From the IMG/VR virus record IMGVR_UViG_3300032288_002021, positions 1 through 32,713 of that record: DNA of 32,713 nucleotides; one strand, 5' to 3'. The notes beneath the pieces were generated by a model. It saw nothing but the letters and a program-made list of their open reading frames with translations, made no database searches and was not told the DNA's origin. How positions within the stretch are numbered: the stretch's first letter is position 1; each line of letters begins with the position of its first letter. Origin of the DNA: a virus. Positions 13,892 to 21,748 of the stretch are shown here, piece after piece. Made by a program: the position numbers and the translations under genes.

Positions 13892-15106
13892 ATGGGTAAT
13901 TCACTTCTTACTATCGACATGATTACGCGGAAGACTCTGGAAATTCTGGAGAACAACCTTGTAATTACTCGCAACGTCAACCGCGCTTATGACGACAGCT
14001 TTGCCGTCGAAGGCGCCAAGATCGGCTCCACACTGCGTATCCGTCTGCCGGATCGCGCTCTGGTGACGGACGGCGCCGCCTTGCAGGTGCAGGACGACAA
14101 CGAACAGTACACCACGTTGACGGTCTCCAGCCAGAAGCACATTGGTGTGAACTTCACATCTGCCGAACTGACGATGCAGTTGGACGATTTTGCTGAACGC
14201 GTGCTGAAGCCTCGCGTTAGCCAGCTTGCGTCCAGCATCGACAACGACGTAGCTAACTCTTACAAGAGCATCTATAGCTCCGTCGGTACTCCAGGCACAG
14301 TGCCTAGCACTTCGCTGGTTCTGTTGCAGGCGCAGCAAAAGCTGAACGAATACGCTTCGCCGATGAATAACCGCTATGCTACCGTTAACCCGGCGGCCAA
14401 CGCGGGTCTTGTCGAAGGCATGAAGGGATTCTTTAACCCGGTTGACACTATCAGCCGTCAGTTTAAGAACGGCCTCATGGGCACGGGCGTTCTGGGTTAT
14501 GACGAGATTGCGATGTCGCAGTCTATCGTTAACCACACGACGGGCACGCGTTCAACTTCCGACACGATCCTTGTCAACGGCACTGTTTCGACGCAGGGCC
14601 AGTCCACCCTTAGCTTTGATGGTGGCACCGGTTCGGCTACGGTCAATGTTGGCGATGTGTTTACGGTGGCGGGCGTTTATGCCGTCAATCCACAGACCCG
14701 TCAGTCTACTGGTTCGCTCCAGCAGTTTGTCGTCACGGCGGCGGCTACCGCAGTAGGCGGCGCGTGGACGAATGTTAGCGTTAGCCCGCCGATGTACACC
14801 AGCGCAAACGCGTTGGCGACCATCGACAGCTTTCCGCAGGACGGCGCAACGATTACGTTCCTTGGCTCGGCTTCGACCGGCTATCCGCAGAACCTTGTGT
14901 ATCAAAAGGATGCCATTACGTTTGCGACGGCTGACCTTCTGATGCCGCAGGGTGTGGATATGGCTTCGCGCCAGGTTCATAACGGCATTTCGTTGCGTAT
15001 CGTGCGTCAGTACGACATTAACAACGACCGTATGCCGTGCCGTATCGACGTTCTGTACGGCTACAACGTGATTCGTGCCCCAATGGCTGCCCGTATCTGG
15101 GGGTAA
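13892..15106 (+). CDS. P22-type major capsid (coat) protein
   Basis: This 404-residue protein forms the icosahedral shell. It starts MGNSLLTIDMITRKTLEILE and continues through a NAYDD-like NRAYDDSFAVEGAKIGSTLR region that matches the P22 coat (gp5) family as I know it. The middle (about residues 225-315) is a Gly/Thr/Val-rich beta domain in the place of the P22 insertion domain. Length is close to gp5 (430). It has a clear AAAGGA site. Its codons differ from the neighbours: more CGT, CTG, AAC, GGC and fewer rare codons, as expected for the most abundant product. This bias explains the 389-codon open frame on the other strand. Confidence 0.95.
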   Translation: MGNSLLTIDMITRKTLEILENNLVITRNVNRAYDDSFAVEGAKIGSTLRIRLPDRALVTDGAALQVQDDNEQYTTLTVSSQKHIGVNFTSAELTMQLDDFAERVLKPRVSQLASSIDNDVANSYKSIYSSVGTPGTVPSTSLVLLQAQQKLNEYASPMNNRYATVNPAANAGLVEGMKGFFNPVDTISRQFKNGLMGTGVLGYDEIAMSQSIVNHTTGTRSTSDTILVNGTVSTQGQSTLSFDGGTGSATVNVGDVFTVAGVYAVNPQTRQSTGSLQQFVVTAAATAVGGAWTNVSVSPPMYTSANALATIDSFPQDGATITFLGSASTGYPQNLVYQKDAITFATADLLMPQGVDMASRQVHNGISLRIVRQYDINNDRMPCRIDVLYGYNVIRAPMAARIWG

Positions 15107-15109
15107 TTT

Positions 15110-15424
15110 ATGAGTTACGTCCTTGGCAATATCGTAAAACAGTCGGTTATCAGCGTTACGCTGTCGCCAGCCGAAGTCGCGGCCAATACGTCTGCCGAAC
15201 AGACGTTTACGGTCAACGGCTTGGCCGTAGGCGATCACGTTGTTGTCAACAAGCCTACGGCGCAGGCCGGTCTGGCTATTGTTGGCACCCGCGTGTCGGC
15301 GGCAAACACGCTGGCAATCACTTTCGGCAATTTTACGGGCGCGGGCATTACTCCTACTGCCAGCCAGACTTATCTGGTTTTGGTTAGCAGGAAAGATCGC
15401 ACCGTTACCGATGGCAACATTTAA
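15110..15424 (+). CDS. Probable head decoration protein
   Basis: This 104-residue protein starts four bases after the coat stop. It is a beta-rich, Ala/Thr/Val protein (SYVLGNIVKQSVISVTLSP, a TFTVNGLAVGDHVVVNKP segment and a SQTYLVLVSRKDRT end). The position, size and composition are those of a capsid-surface or coat-associated protein, and its codon use resembles the coat gene. I have seen similar proteins after P22-type coats in other phages without a known name. The stop is merged with the next ribosome site (TAAGGAG). Confidence 0.65.
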   Translation: MSYVLGNIVKQSVISVTLSPAEVAANTSAEQTFTVNGLAVGDHVVVNKPTAQAGLAIVGTRVSAANTLAITFGNFTGAGITPTASQTYLVLVSRKDRTVTDGNI

Positions 15425-15436
15425 GGAGTAATTTAC

Positions 15437-15715
15437 ATGGCACTTCCGCAAGTTGGTGATGGCGAACAGTTGGGTGATGGCAATACCGCCGAAACGCTGA
15501 ACGTAGGCCGCGCCGGTTCTACCGTTCAGGTTGCAGGGTCGTCGGGGCTGGTGGGTTTCTACGGCAAGGCGCCCGTAGTTCGCCGACCGTATAGCTCTGC
15601 CGTTCACGCGACAAGCGCCCTTGCTACGTCTACCGCTTTTGGTGCGACGCAGCTTGCCGCCGTTCAGGAAATTCAGAATACCCTGATTGGCCTCGGCATT
15701 TACGCGACGGCGTAA
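15437..15715 (+). CDS. Small head-associated protein
   Basis: This 92-residue protein has a strong AAGGAG site. It opens MALPQVGDGEQLGDGNTAET followed by a VGFYGKAPVVRRPY segment and ends in an ATQLAAVQEIQNTLIGLGIY helix. The same-coat codon bias and its place as the last gene before a strong terminator suggest a highly expressed virion protein, perhaps a head-fibre or decoration trimer. The VGFYG...P...RP pattern and the C-terminal helix recur in phage proteins of this slot, from memory. No function can be assigned firmly. Confidence 0.65.
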   Translation: MALPQVGDGEQLGDGNTAETLNVGRAGSTVQVAGSSGLVGFYGKAPVVRRPYSSAVHATSALATSTAFGATQLAAVQEIQNTLIGLGIYATA

Positions 15716-15720
15716 ATACA

Positions 15721-15753
15721 AAGGGCGGGAGGCGACAGCCTTCCGCCCTTTTT
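15721..15753 (+). terminator. Rho-independent terminator after the head genes
   Basis: AAGGGCGGGAGGC pairs with GCCTTCCGCCCTT across a GACA loop. The 13-bp stem has a single G-U wobble and a T tract follows. It closes the coat/decoration unit. The next ATG is only six bases after it, so the following gene has no ribosome site outside the hairpin. Confidence 0.9.
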
Positions 15754-15759
15754 AACCAT

Positions 15760-16446
15760 ATGAAAGTTGTATTTTGTGTCCCTACGCTGACCAAACCCCA
15801 TAAAGCCTGCACAGACTCACTAGCGGCGTCTGAACCGCTTTTGAAAGCCGCCGGATGGGAGCATGGTTTAGTCTTTGAAATCGGCTGCCCTTACATTTCC
15901 GCCGCTCGCGCTACCATGCTGCGAAAAGCACTCGATGCGAAAGCCGACGTTATTGTTTTTATAGATCACGATCTATCCTGGCGCCCTCAAGACCTTCTGA
16001 CGCTTATCGAGACAGAAGGCGACGTAGTAGCCGGGGTATACAGGTTCAAAAAAGACGAAGAAGAATACATGGGGAGCGTCTTGACGGACGACGAAGGCAA
16101 TCCCCTAGTGCGCGCTAAAGACGGGGCGCTTCATGGATTTTCGGCGCCGGCGGGGTTTCTAAAGATTACCTCCAAGGCTGTGAACGACATTATCCGCTCG
16201 TACCCGGAACTTGTTTACGGGGAGCTTCATACCCCCCATGTAGACCTGTTCAACCACGGCGCGCATAACCAGACATGGTATGGCGAGGATTATGCTTTTT
16301 GCCGTCGGTGGCTCCAGCGGGGAGGGGAGTTGTTTATTGTCCCCGACCTAAATTTAGACCATCATACGGAAACTTCTGTATATAAAGGGAATTTTCACCT
16401 TTATTTGCGCCGTCAACCTGGAGGGGACTTATGCACATCTATTTGA
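15760..16446 (+). CDS. Phage GT-A type glycosyltransferase
   Basis: This 228-residue protein resembles GT-A glycosyltransferases. It opens MKVVFCVPTLTKP, followed by an EIGCPYISAARATMLRKALD helix and VIVFIDHDLSW, where DHD at residues 69-71 fits the metal/sugar-nucleotide DxD motif. A GEDYAFCRRW segment near residue 180 fits the catalytic-acid loop of family 2-like enzymes. The donor and acceptor are unknown. Candidates are virion proteins, phage DNA or host surface sugars. It starts six bases after the terminator with no clear ribosome site, so its expression probably depends on readthrough or an unseen signal. It overlaps the next gene by 16 bp. Confidence 0.85.
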   Translation: MKVVFCVPTLTKPHKACTDSLAASEPLLKAAGWEHGLVFEIGCPYISAARATMLRKALDAKADVIVFIDHDLSWRPQDLLTLIETEGDVVAGVYRFKKDEEEYMGSVLTDDEGNPLVRAKDGALHGFSAPAGFLKITSKAVNDIIRSYPELVYGELHTPHVDLFNHGAHNQTWYGEDYAFCRRWLQRGGELFIVPDLNLDHHTETSVYKGNFHLYLRRQPGGDLCTSI

Positions 16447-16625
16447 GGCATCCTAAACATGGAACAAAAGTGGCAATTTCTGACATGGAAGCCGCTGCGG
16501 ATGAACAAAATGGGTGGGTTCGGTATACTCCGGGCACGCCGTCAGCTATTGACGATGCGGCCCCGGAAAACGGGCTAGCGGTGAAACGCCGCCGTCGCGC
16601 GCAACCTGAAGAATTAGGGGCATAG
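16431..16625 (+). CDS. Small protein between glycosyltransferase and gp4-like gene
   Basis: This 64-residue protein starts MHIYLRHPKHGTKVAISDME and has an EQNGWVRYTPG segment, then a basic KRRRRAQPEE tail. It has one of the strongest ribosome sites in the window (GGAGGGG), which lies inside the glycosyltransferase gene. I recall similar small proteins next to P22 gp4-like genes, of unknown role. The tail could bind DNA or the head. It ends one base before the next ATG. Confidence 0.7.
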   Translation: MHIYLRHPKHGTKVAISDMEAAADEQNGWVRYTPGTPSAIDDAAPENGLAVKRRRRAQPEELGA

Positions 16626-16626
16626 T

Positions 16627-17340
16627 ATGGCTACCTCTGCCGGGGACATTATCAACGGCGCATTGCGCCTTCTGGGTACGTTGGCGGAAGGTGAAACTCC
16701 GTCGGCAGAAACATCTCAAGACGCGCTTGCGGCTATGAATCAGATGATTGATTCGTGGAACACGGAGCGGTTAGCCGTCTTTTCAACCCAAGATCAAGTC
16801 GTTAATTGGCCGCCAAACATCCGTTACCGGACGTTTGGCCCGACGGGCGACATTGTGGGCAATCGGCCCGTTTTGGTTGACGACGCAACATACTTTCGGG
16901 ATGCCAGCACAAATGTGTCCTATGGTTTGAAGCTGATTAATCAGCAGCAATACAACGGAATAGCGGTCAAGACGGTGACCAGCACCTATCCGCAAGTCAT
17001 GTGGGTAAACATGACATTCCCGGATATTGAATTGTATGTTTACCCGGTGCCTACGCGTGTATTGGAGTTCCACATCGTGTCGGTGGAGGAGCTTACACAA
17101 CCTGCAATCTTGGCAACCTCACTAACGTTTCCCCCTGGGTATTTGCGGGCGTTTCGCTATAACTTAGCGTGCGAGTTGGCGCCGGAATTTGGCGTTGAAC
17201 CGTCATCTCAAGTCCAACGAATTGCAATGGCAAGCAAGCGAAATCTGAAGCGCATAAACAACCCGGACGACATTATGAGCTTGCCATATATGCTGGTCGG
17301 TAACCGGCAACGGTTCAACATCTACGCCGGCAATTACTGA
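16627..17340 (+). CDS. P22 gp4-like head completion/tail adaptor
   Basis: This 237-residue protein probably binds the portal after packaging and starts tail assembly, as P22 gp4 does. The opening ATSAGDIINGALRLLGTLAE, with SQDALAAMNQMIDSWNTER, is the N-terminal helical pattern of that family. It then has a beta-rich middle and an FPPGYLRAFRYNLACELAPE helix. P22 gp4 is 166 residues, so this version carries about 70 extra. An AGGGG ribosome site precedes it, and its TGA stop overlaps the gp10-like ATG (TGATG). Confidence 0.85.
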   Translation: MATSAGDIINGALRLLGTLAEGETPSAETSQDALAAMNQMIDSWNTERLAVFSTQDQVVNWPPNIRYRTFGPTGDIVGNRPVLVDDATYFRDASTNVSYGLKLINQQQYNGIAVKTVTSTYPQVMWVNMTFPDIELYVYPVPTRVLEFHIVSVEELTQPAILATSLTFPPGYLRAFRYNLACELAPEFGVEPSSQVQRIAMASKRNLKRINNPDDIMSLPYMLVGNRQRFNIYAGNY

Positions 17341-18884
17341 TGAAGACGCCGATTCTTGGGCAGGCGTATGTGGCTCGCAGTGTAAACGCTGCCGACGACC
17401 GCATGATAAATCTGTTCCCGGAAGTTATTCCTTCCGGGGGCAAAGAGCCGGCGTTCTTAAACCGATGCCCCGGATTGCGTTTGCTGGCGACGGTTGGGAA
17501 CGGTCCAATTCGCGGCATGTGGCAGTTTGGCAATCTCGGGTACGTCGTTTCCGGGTCTACGCTATACAAGATTGATTCGTCGTGGGTGCCCACGGCAATC
17601 GGCGGTATTAGTGGAATTGGGCCTGTATCTATGGCGGATAACGGCACGCAGCTATTCATCGCCGCTAATCCTACCAGCTACATCTATAACGCTAGCACGA
17701 ATGTTTTGCAGGTTATCACGGACCCAGATTTCCCCGGCGCCGTAACGGTCGGTTATCTCGACGGGTACTTTGTATTTAACGAACCTAATTCGCAAAAAAT
17801 TTGGGTTACAAGCCTTCTTGAAGGCACGCAGATTGACCCGCTTGATTTTGCCAGCGCCGAAGGCGCGCCGGATAAGTTGGTGTCGCTAATTATAGACCAC
17901 CGCGAAGCCTGGTTGTTTGGCTCAAATTCCGTTGAGGTCTGGTACGACGCCGGCCTTGCCGATTTCCCGCTGACTCGTATTCAAGGCGCGTACAACGAAG
18001 TGGGCTGCGCGGCGGCTTATTCTGTCGCCAAAATGGATAACTCTGTGTTTTGGCTTGGTTCCGACGCTCGCGGCAACGGCATCGTATACCGCGCAAATGG
18101 TTACCAAGCGCAGCGCGTTTCAACGCACGCTATTGAGTTTGCCATCCAAAGTTACGGGCGTATTGACGATGCCCGAGGGTACACCTATCAACAGGAAGGC
18201 CACGCCTTTTACGTCTTGGTGTTTCCGACGGCGGGCAAAACATGGGTGTATGACGCGGCAACAAACGCTTGGCATGAGCGCGCCGCTTTTGAGTTTGGGC
18301 AGTTTGTTCAGCAGCGGCCAATCTGCCAAATGAATTTCAACAACGAGATTGTTGTTGGCGACTATGCTAATGGCAAAATTTATGCCTACGATTTGGATGT
18401 CTACGCAGATTACGACCAACCGCAAAAATGGCTTCGATCTTGGCGTGCGCTGCCGACTGGGCAAAACACACTAAAACGTACCGTTCAATACGCTTTGCAA
18501 TTAGATTGCGAAACCGGCGTAGGCGCGGTTGGCATCGACTTTTACGATACGTCCTACATTTTGACTGAAGCTGGCGATCCCATCATCACAGAATCCGGCG
18601 ACAATCTCGTTACGGAACTAAGCGGTTCGATCTTTGAGGGAGCGGCGTACATTCCTGTAACGCCTCAAGTTATGTTGCGGTGGTCGGATGATGGCGGGCA
18701 TACTTGGTCTAACGAGCGGTGGGTAAGCATCGGCAAAATTGGTAGATACGGGCATCGCGCTATCTGGCGGCGGCTTGGCATGACGCTAAAACTCCGCGAC
18801 CGAGTGTTTGAAGTATCCGGCACCGATCCCGTCAAAATCTCCATTTTGGGGGCGGAATTGCAGTTGGCTCCTACCAATGCCTAA
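17340..18884 (+). CDS. P22 gp10-like packaged-DNA stabilization protein
   Basis: This 514-residue protein is a tail hub part that closes the head after packaging. It opens MKTPILGQAYVARSVNAADD, then RMINLFPEVIPSGGKEPAFL and an RCPGLRLLATVGNGPIRGMW region, which fit the Phage_stabilise (gp10) family. P22 gp10 is about 472 residues. The body is a repeated beta-blade-like pattern (VSGSTLYKID, LFIAANPTSYIYN, GYLDGYFVFNEPNS), consistent with a beta-propeller. It overlaps the gp4-like gene and the following gene (8 bp), so all three are coupled. Confidence 0.9.
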   Translation: MKTPILGQAYVARSVNAADDRMINLFPEVIPSGGKEPAFLNRCPGLRLLATVGNGPIRGMWQFGNLGYVVSGSTLYKIDSSWVPTAIGGISGIGPVSMADNGTQLFIAANPTSYIYNASTNVLQVITDPDFPGAVTVGYLDGYFVFNEPNSQKIWVTSLLEGTQIDPLDFASAEGAPDKLVSLIIDHREAWLFGSNSVEVWYDAGLADFPLTRIQGAYNEVGCAAAYSVAKMDNSVFWLGSDARGNGIVYRANGYQAQRVSTHAIEFAIQSYGRIDDARGYTYQQEGHAFYVLVFPTAGKTWVYDAATNAWHERAAFEFGQFVQQRPICQMNFNNEIVVGDYANGKIYAYDLDVYADYDQPQKWLRSWRALPTGQNTLKRTVQYALQLDCETGVGAVGIDFYDTSYILTEAGDPIITESGDNLVTELSGSIFEGAAYIPVTPQVMLRWSDDGGHTWSNERWVSIGKIGRYGHRAIWRRLGMTLKLRDRVFEVSGTDPVKISILGAELQLAPTNA

Positions 18885-19590
18885 CGTACCCAACATCACC
18901 AACATCCCCGCGCCGCGAGTCGAATTTATCGACCCGCGTACAGGACTAATGGCGCGAGAGTGGTATCGGTTTTTTTACAACCTGTTTAATTTAACCGGCG
19001 CAGGTTCGGTGCAGGTATCCACCCAAGACTTACAAGTTGGGCCTACCGTTAGCGGCGACGCGTCCGAAATTGCGGACTTGCAGAATCAGCTAGAGGGGTT
19101 GGCGTTATCAATTACCCGTCCTGAAGTACAGCAAACATACTACGGGGCGTTTTATGACACGACAACGCAAACGCACACCGCCACTAACACGGCTAAAGCA
19201 ATCACATTTGATACGACAGACATTAGCTACGGCGTAACGCGTGGGTCGCCTACATCCCGCATTACGTTTTACAACCCAGGCGTGTACGACGTTCAGTTTT
19301 CAGCGCAGATTGACACGACATCGGGCGGCGCGGATCAAATATGGATTTGGCTTCGCAAAAACGGCACTGACGTTGCTAGTTCTGCTTCGACGTTTCGGAT
19401 TCAAGGCAACAACAGCGAAATTGTAGTGGCTTGGGATTTTATGGTCGAAATTGCCGCCAACGATTATGTCGAGCTAATGTGGGCGGTTGATGATCTAAAC
19501 GTCCAGTTGCTTGCGGCTGTGGCTGCATCGCCAATTCCCGCTATTCCGTCTGTTATTTTGACGGTCGCACAGGTCAATACACCTTTCTAA
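18877..19590 (+). CDS. Fibre-like protein with C1q/TNF-like end
   Basis: This is a 237-residue protein. The N-terminal part, VPNITNIPAPRVEFIDPRTG followed by AREWYRFFYNLFNLTG, is a short module I recall from phage proteins encoded after gp10-like genes and may anchor to the tail hub. A short helix (ADLQNQLEGLALSI) follows. The C-terminal 120 residues (ISYGVTRGSPTSRITFYNPG, a YDVQFSAQIDTTSGGADQIW segment, VELMWAVDDLNVQLLA) look like a C1q/TNF-type jelly roll. It could replace the P22 tail needle or be a tail fibre. I chose the ATG at 18877, 8 bp inside the gp10-like gene, over an upstream frame within that gene. Confidence 0.7.
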   Translation: MPNVPNITNIPAPRVEFIDPRTGLMAREWYRFFYNLFNLTGAGSVQVSTQDLQVGPTVSGDASEIADLQNQLEGLALSITRPEVQQTYYGAFYDTTTQTHTATNTAKAITFDTTDISYGVTRGSPTSRITFYNPGVYDVQFSAQIDTTSGGADQIWIWLRKNGTDVASSASTFRIQGNNSEIVVAWDFMVEIAANDYVELMWAVDDLNVQLLAAVAASPIPAIPSVILTVAQVNTPF

Positions 19591-19599
19591 AGGATTGTC

Positions 19600-20562
19600 A
19601 TGGCACTTATTTCTCCGCAACCAAAGTTGCAGTTCTTGGACGCCAACGGCGCGCCGCTTGTCGGTGGCAAGCTGTATACCTTCGCGGCGGGGACCACAAC
19701 ACCGCAGGCAACGTATACGGATCAAAGCGGCGGCTCGGCCAATCCAAACCCCGTTATTCTTGATTCTCGGGGCGAAGCATCTGTTTGGCTAGGCACCAGC
19801 ACTTACAAGTTTAAGTTGACTGACTCTACAGACGTTGAGCAGTGGACTATAGATAACCTTTCCGGCGGCGTTTCGGCGGTCACACCGACGTTTTCGGGCA
19901 CCGCTACGTTTACAGGAAACGTGTCGATTGAAGGCAATACGACGCTTGGCAACGCCTCGGGCGATACCATTACGATTAACAGCCTAAACGTCGCAATCCC
20001 TAACAACCTGAATTTTGACACTGATACGCTATACATTGACTCGGCTAATAATCGAGTTGGCGTTGGCACGCCAACCCCGGCGCACAAACTTGACGTTCTG
20101 GATCAGACTGTTAGGGCGGGTACGCTGTTGCGTAGCGCGGTGGGGGCGCTGACTATTAATGCCAGCGACGCCGCAGGTACGCTAGATTTCAAAACCGCAG
20201 ACACTTCCCGCGCTACAGTTACGGCGGCAGGCGTTTTTAACTATAACGGCGTCGAGGTCGGTTACCGCCAGGTGCCGTCTACTGCTACGACTGGGACAAC
20301 CGCCGCCGCTGTTCACAGAGGGTATTGTTACGCCACTACGGGCAACATGATTGTCCCGGCTAACGTGTTTACGGCAGGCGACGCTCTCAGCATATACAAC
20401 AATTCCGCTTCGGCGGTGACGGTTGAGCAAGGTTCTGGTTTGACGTTGCGCCAAGCGGGTACGACCAATACGGGTAACAGGACGCTGGCCGCTCGCGGCT
20501 TGTCTACGGTTTGGTTTATCTCCACGACGGAAGCCGTTATCAGCGGGGCTGGCCTGACATGA
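19600..20562 (+). CDS. Tail fibre with P22-spike-type head-binding domain
   Basis: This is a 320-residue protein. Residues 1-85 (PKLQFLDANGAPLVGGKLYT, a TYTDQSGGSANPNPVILDSR segment, then EASVWLGTSTYKFKLTDS) match the N-terminal attachment domain common to P22-type tailspikes and podovirus fibres. The middle is a Thr/Asn-rich beta-helical stalk (FSGTATFTGNVSIEGNTTLG, GVGTPTPAHKLDV). Residues 225-320 form a C-terminal domain (GYCYATTGNMIVPANVFTAG). It lacks a long enzymatic spike domain, so it is probably a short fibre. The ribosome site is TAAAGGA, merged with the previous stop. Confidence 0.8.
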   Translation: MALISPQPKLQFLDANGAPLVGGKLYTFAAGTTTPQATYTDQSGGSANPNPVILDSRGEASVWLGTSTYKFKLTDSTDVEQWTIDNLSGGVSAVTPTFSGTATFTGNVSIEGNTTLGNASGDTITINSLNVAIPNNLNFDTDTLYIDSANNRVGVGTPTPAHKLDVLDQTVRAGTLLRSAVGALTINASDAAGTLDFKTADTSRATVTAAGVFNYNGVEVGYRQVPSTATTGTTAAAVHRGYCYATTGNMIVPANVFTAGDALSIYNNSASAVTVEQGSGLTLRQAGTTNTGNRTLAARGLSTVWFISTTEAVISGAGLT

Positions 20563-20975
20563 TGCTGCAAATGCTGATGGGGTTTGGCGGGGCGGGCAGC
20601 GCGCCGGTCGGCTACTCCACGGGCGTTATTACTGGCGCAACATGGGTTTCCGGCATCTCAACCAATTCAGGTTTTGACGCCACGCATGGTAGCAGCACAG
20701 GCACGGCGCTCCCTGGGTCTCGCACGCTGACGGCAATGTACGACATAGTAAATTTTGATGAGTACCTTACTTCGTATGAAGCTGTGCTAGTAATTACCGG
20801 ATTTGCCAGCGACCCAGGTGTAGAAGGTTATTTCAGCCAAGCATCTGTTGGCGGTGTGACATTGACTGCCGCAACCGCCGTTTACTCCTACGCGGCGGGG
20901 GGCGGGCAATGGAGTTGGCCGTACCAACTGTTCGGAATTTCCGGCTCTGGCACGACCGATTGGACTTTGAGCTAA
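20559..20975 (+). CDS. Probable fibre-tip or virion protein
   Basis: This 138-residue protein has an MMLQMLMGFGGAG start, then a beta-rich Gly/Ser/Thr body with TALPGSRTLTAMYDIVNFDE and an EGYFSQASVGGVTLTAATAV segment. It starts in an ATGATG that overlaps the previous fibre's stop, so the fibre and this protein are likely made together. It could be a fibre tip or chaperone-like partner. I do not recognise a named family. Its stop forms part of the next gene's TAAGGA site. The choice between the two adjacent ATGs (20559 or 20562) is open. Confidence 0.6.
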   Translation: MMLQMLMGFGGAGSAPVGYSTGVITGATWVSGISTNSGFDATHGSSTGTALPGSRTLTAMYDIVNFDEYLTSYEAVLVITGFASDPGVEGYFSQASVGGVTLTAATAVYSYAAGGGQWSWPYQLFGISGSGTTDWTLS

Positions 20976-20984
20976 GGAATCGAC

Positions 20985-21320
20985 ATGACAGTTACCGCAA
21001 AAAACATCATTCCGTCCAAGTTAGCCGAAGACTCGTTGACCACGCAGTACACGGCCAATAACGTGACTACGATTATTGACAAGTTTACCGCAACAAACTT
21101 TGAGACAGCAGCGGCGACGCTTACGGTCAATTTAGTAACAGCGGGCGGATCGGCGTCTAATACAAACGTCATAACTAAGTCCAAGACGTTACAGCCTTCT
21201 GAAGTGTACACTTTCCCCGAACTAGTGGGCCATGTCCTGTCGTCGGGGTCGTTTATTGCGACCGTGGCAGGCACGGCGCTGTCGATTAGCATCCGCGCCA
21301 GCGGAAGGGAAATTACTTGA
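20985..21320 (+). CDS. Small virion-associated protein
   Basis: This is a 111-residue protein. MTVTAKNIIPSKLAEDSLTT, a TANNVTTIIDKFTATNFETA segment and a SGSFIATVAGTALSISIRAS end form a single beta-sandwich-type domain. I recall this pattern as a conserved small phage protein near fibre genes, function unknown. It has a TAAGGA ribosome site. Its TGA stop overlaps the cupin ATG (TGATG), so the two may act together. Confidence 0.7.
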   Translation: MTVTAKNIIPSKLAEDSLTTQYTANNVTTIIDKFTATNFETAAATLTVNLVTAGGSASNTNVITKSKTLQPSEVYTFPELVGHVLSSGSFIATVAGTALSISIRASGREIT

Positions 21321-21748
21321 TGGAATTGTCCATTCCAAACCGCGTGGCGGCGCTAAAGACGGCGCTGTTACAGCAGCCGCAAATTGAGTTGCCAACAACG
21401 CATACGTTTCACGGCGGGATGTATTGCCGCCAGGTATGGCGTCCGGCAGGCGCGGTGATTGTAGGAAAAGTCCACAAGCGGGAACATTTCTACATGGTCG
21501 TGGCGGGAACGGTATCGGTTACAACAGACGAAGGCGTGGTTACAATTACCGGCCCGCATCTGCTGTGTAGCCGGCCAGGAACTCAGCGAGCGGTTTACGC
21601 GGAAACCGACGCTCTGTGCATGACCATCCATCGCACAGACGCAACAGATATTGAGGCCGCAGAAACCGATTTGGTTGAAGATGAACCCGATAGCGCGTTT
21701 ACGACCGGCAACATTTTAAAGCAGAAACCCCAAGAGGTGCTGACATGA
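21320..21748 (+). CDS. Cupin-domain protein
   Basis: This 142-residue protein has a cupin fold pattern: VGKVHKREHFYMVVAGTVSV (His52 and His56 in the first motif region), then VVTITGPHLLCSRPGTQRAV as the second motif region. The usual His of the second motif is replaced by Gln/Arg, so a full metal site is doubtful and a sugar-binding or structural role is as likely as an enzyme. The C-terminal 35 residues are acidic. I took the ATG at 21320; a TTG at 21317 is also open. It sits between the fibre proteins and the ejection proteins and shares its stop with the next ATG (ATGA). Confidence 0.75.
   Translation: MELSIPNRVAALKTALLQQPQIELPTTHTFHGGMYCRQVWRPAGAVIVGKVHKREHFYMVVAGTVSVTTDEGVVTITGPHLLCSRPGTQRAVYAETDALCMTIHRTDATDIEAAETDLVEDEPDSAFTTGNILKQKPQEVLT

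Noticed and set aside
14552-15721. 389-codon open frame on the - strand across the coat genes
   Set aside because: It is opposite the strongly biased coat codons, has no recognisable domain or ribosome site, and would cross a terminator.
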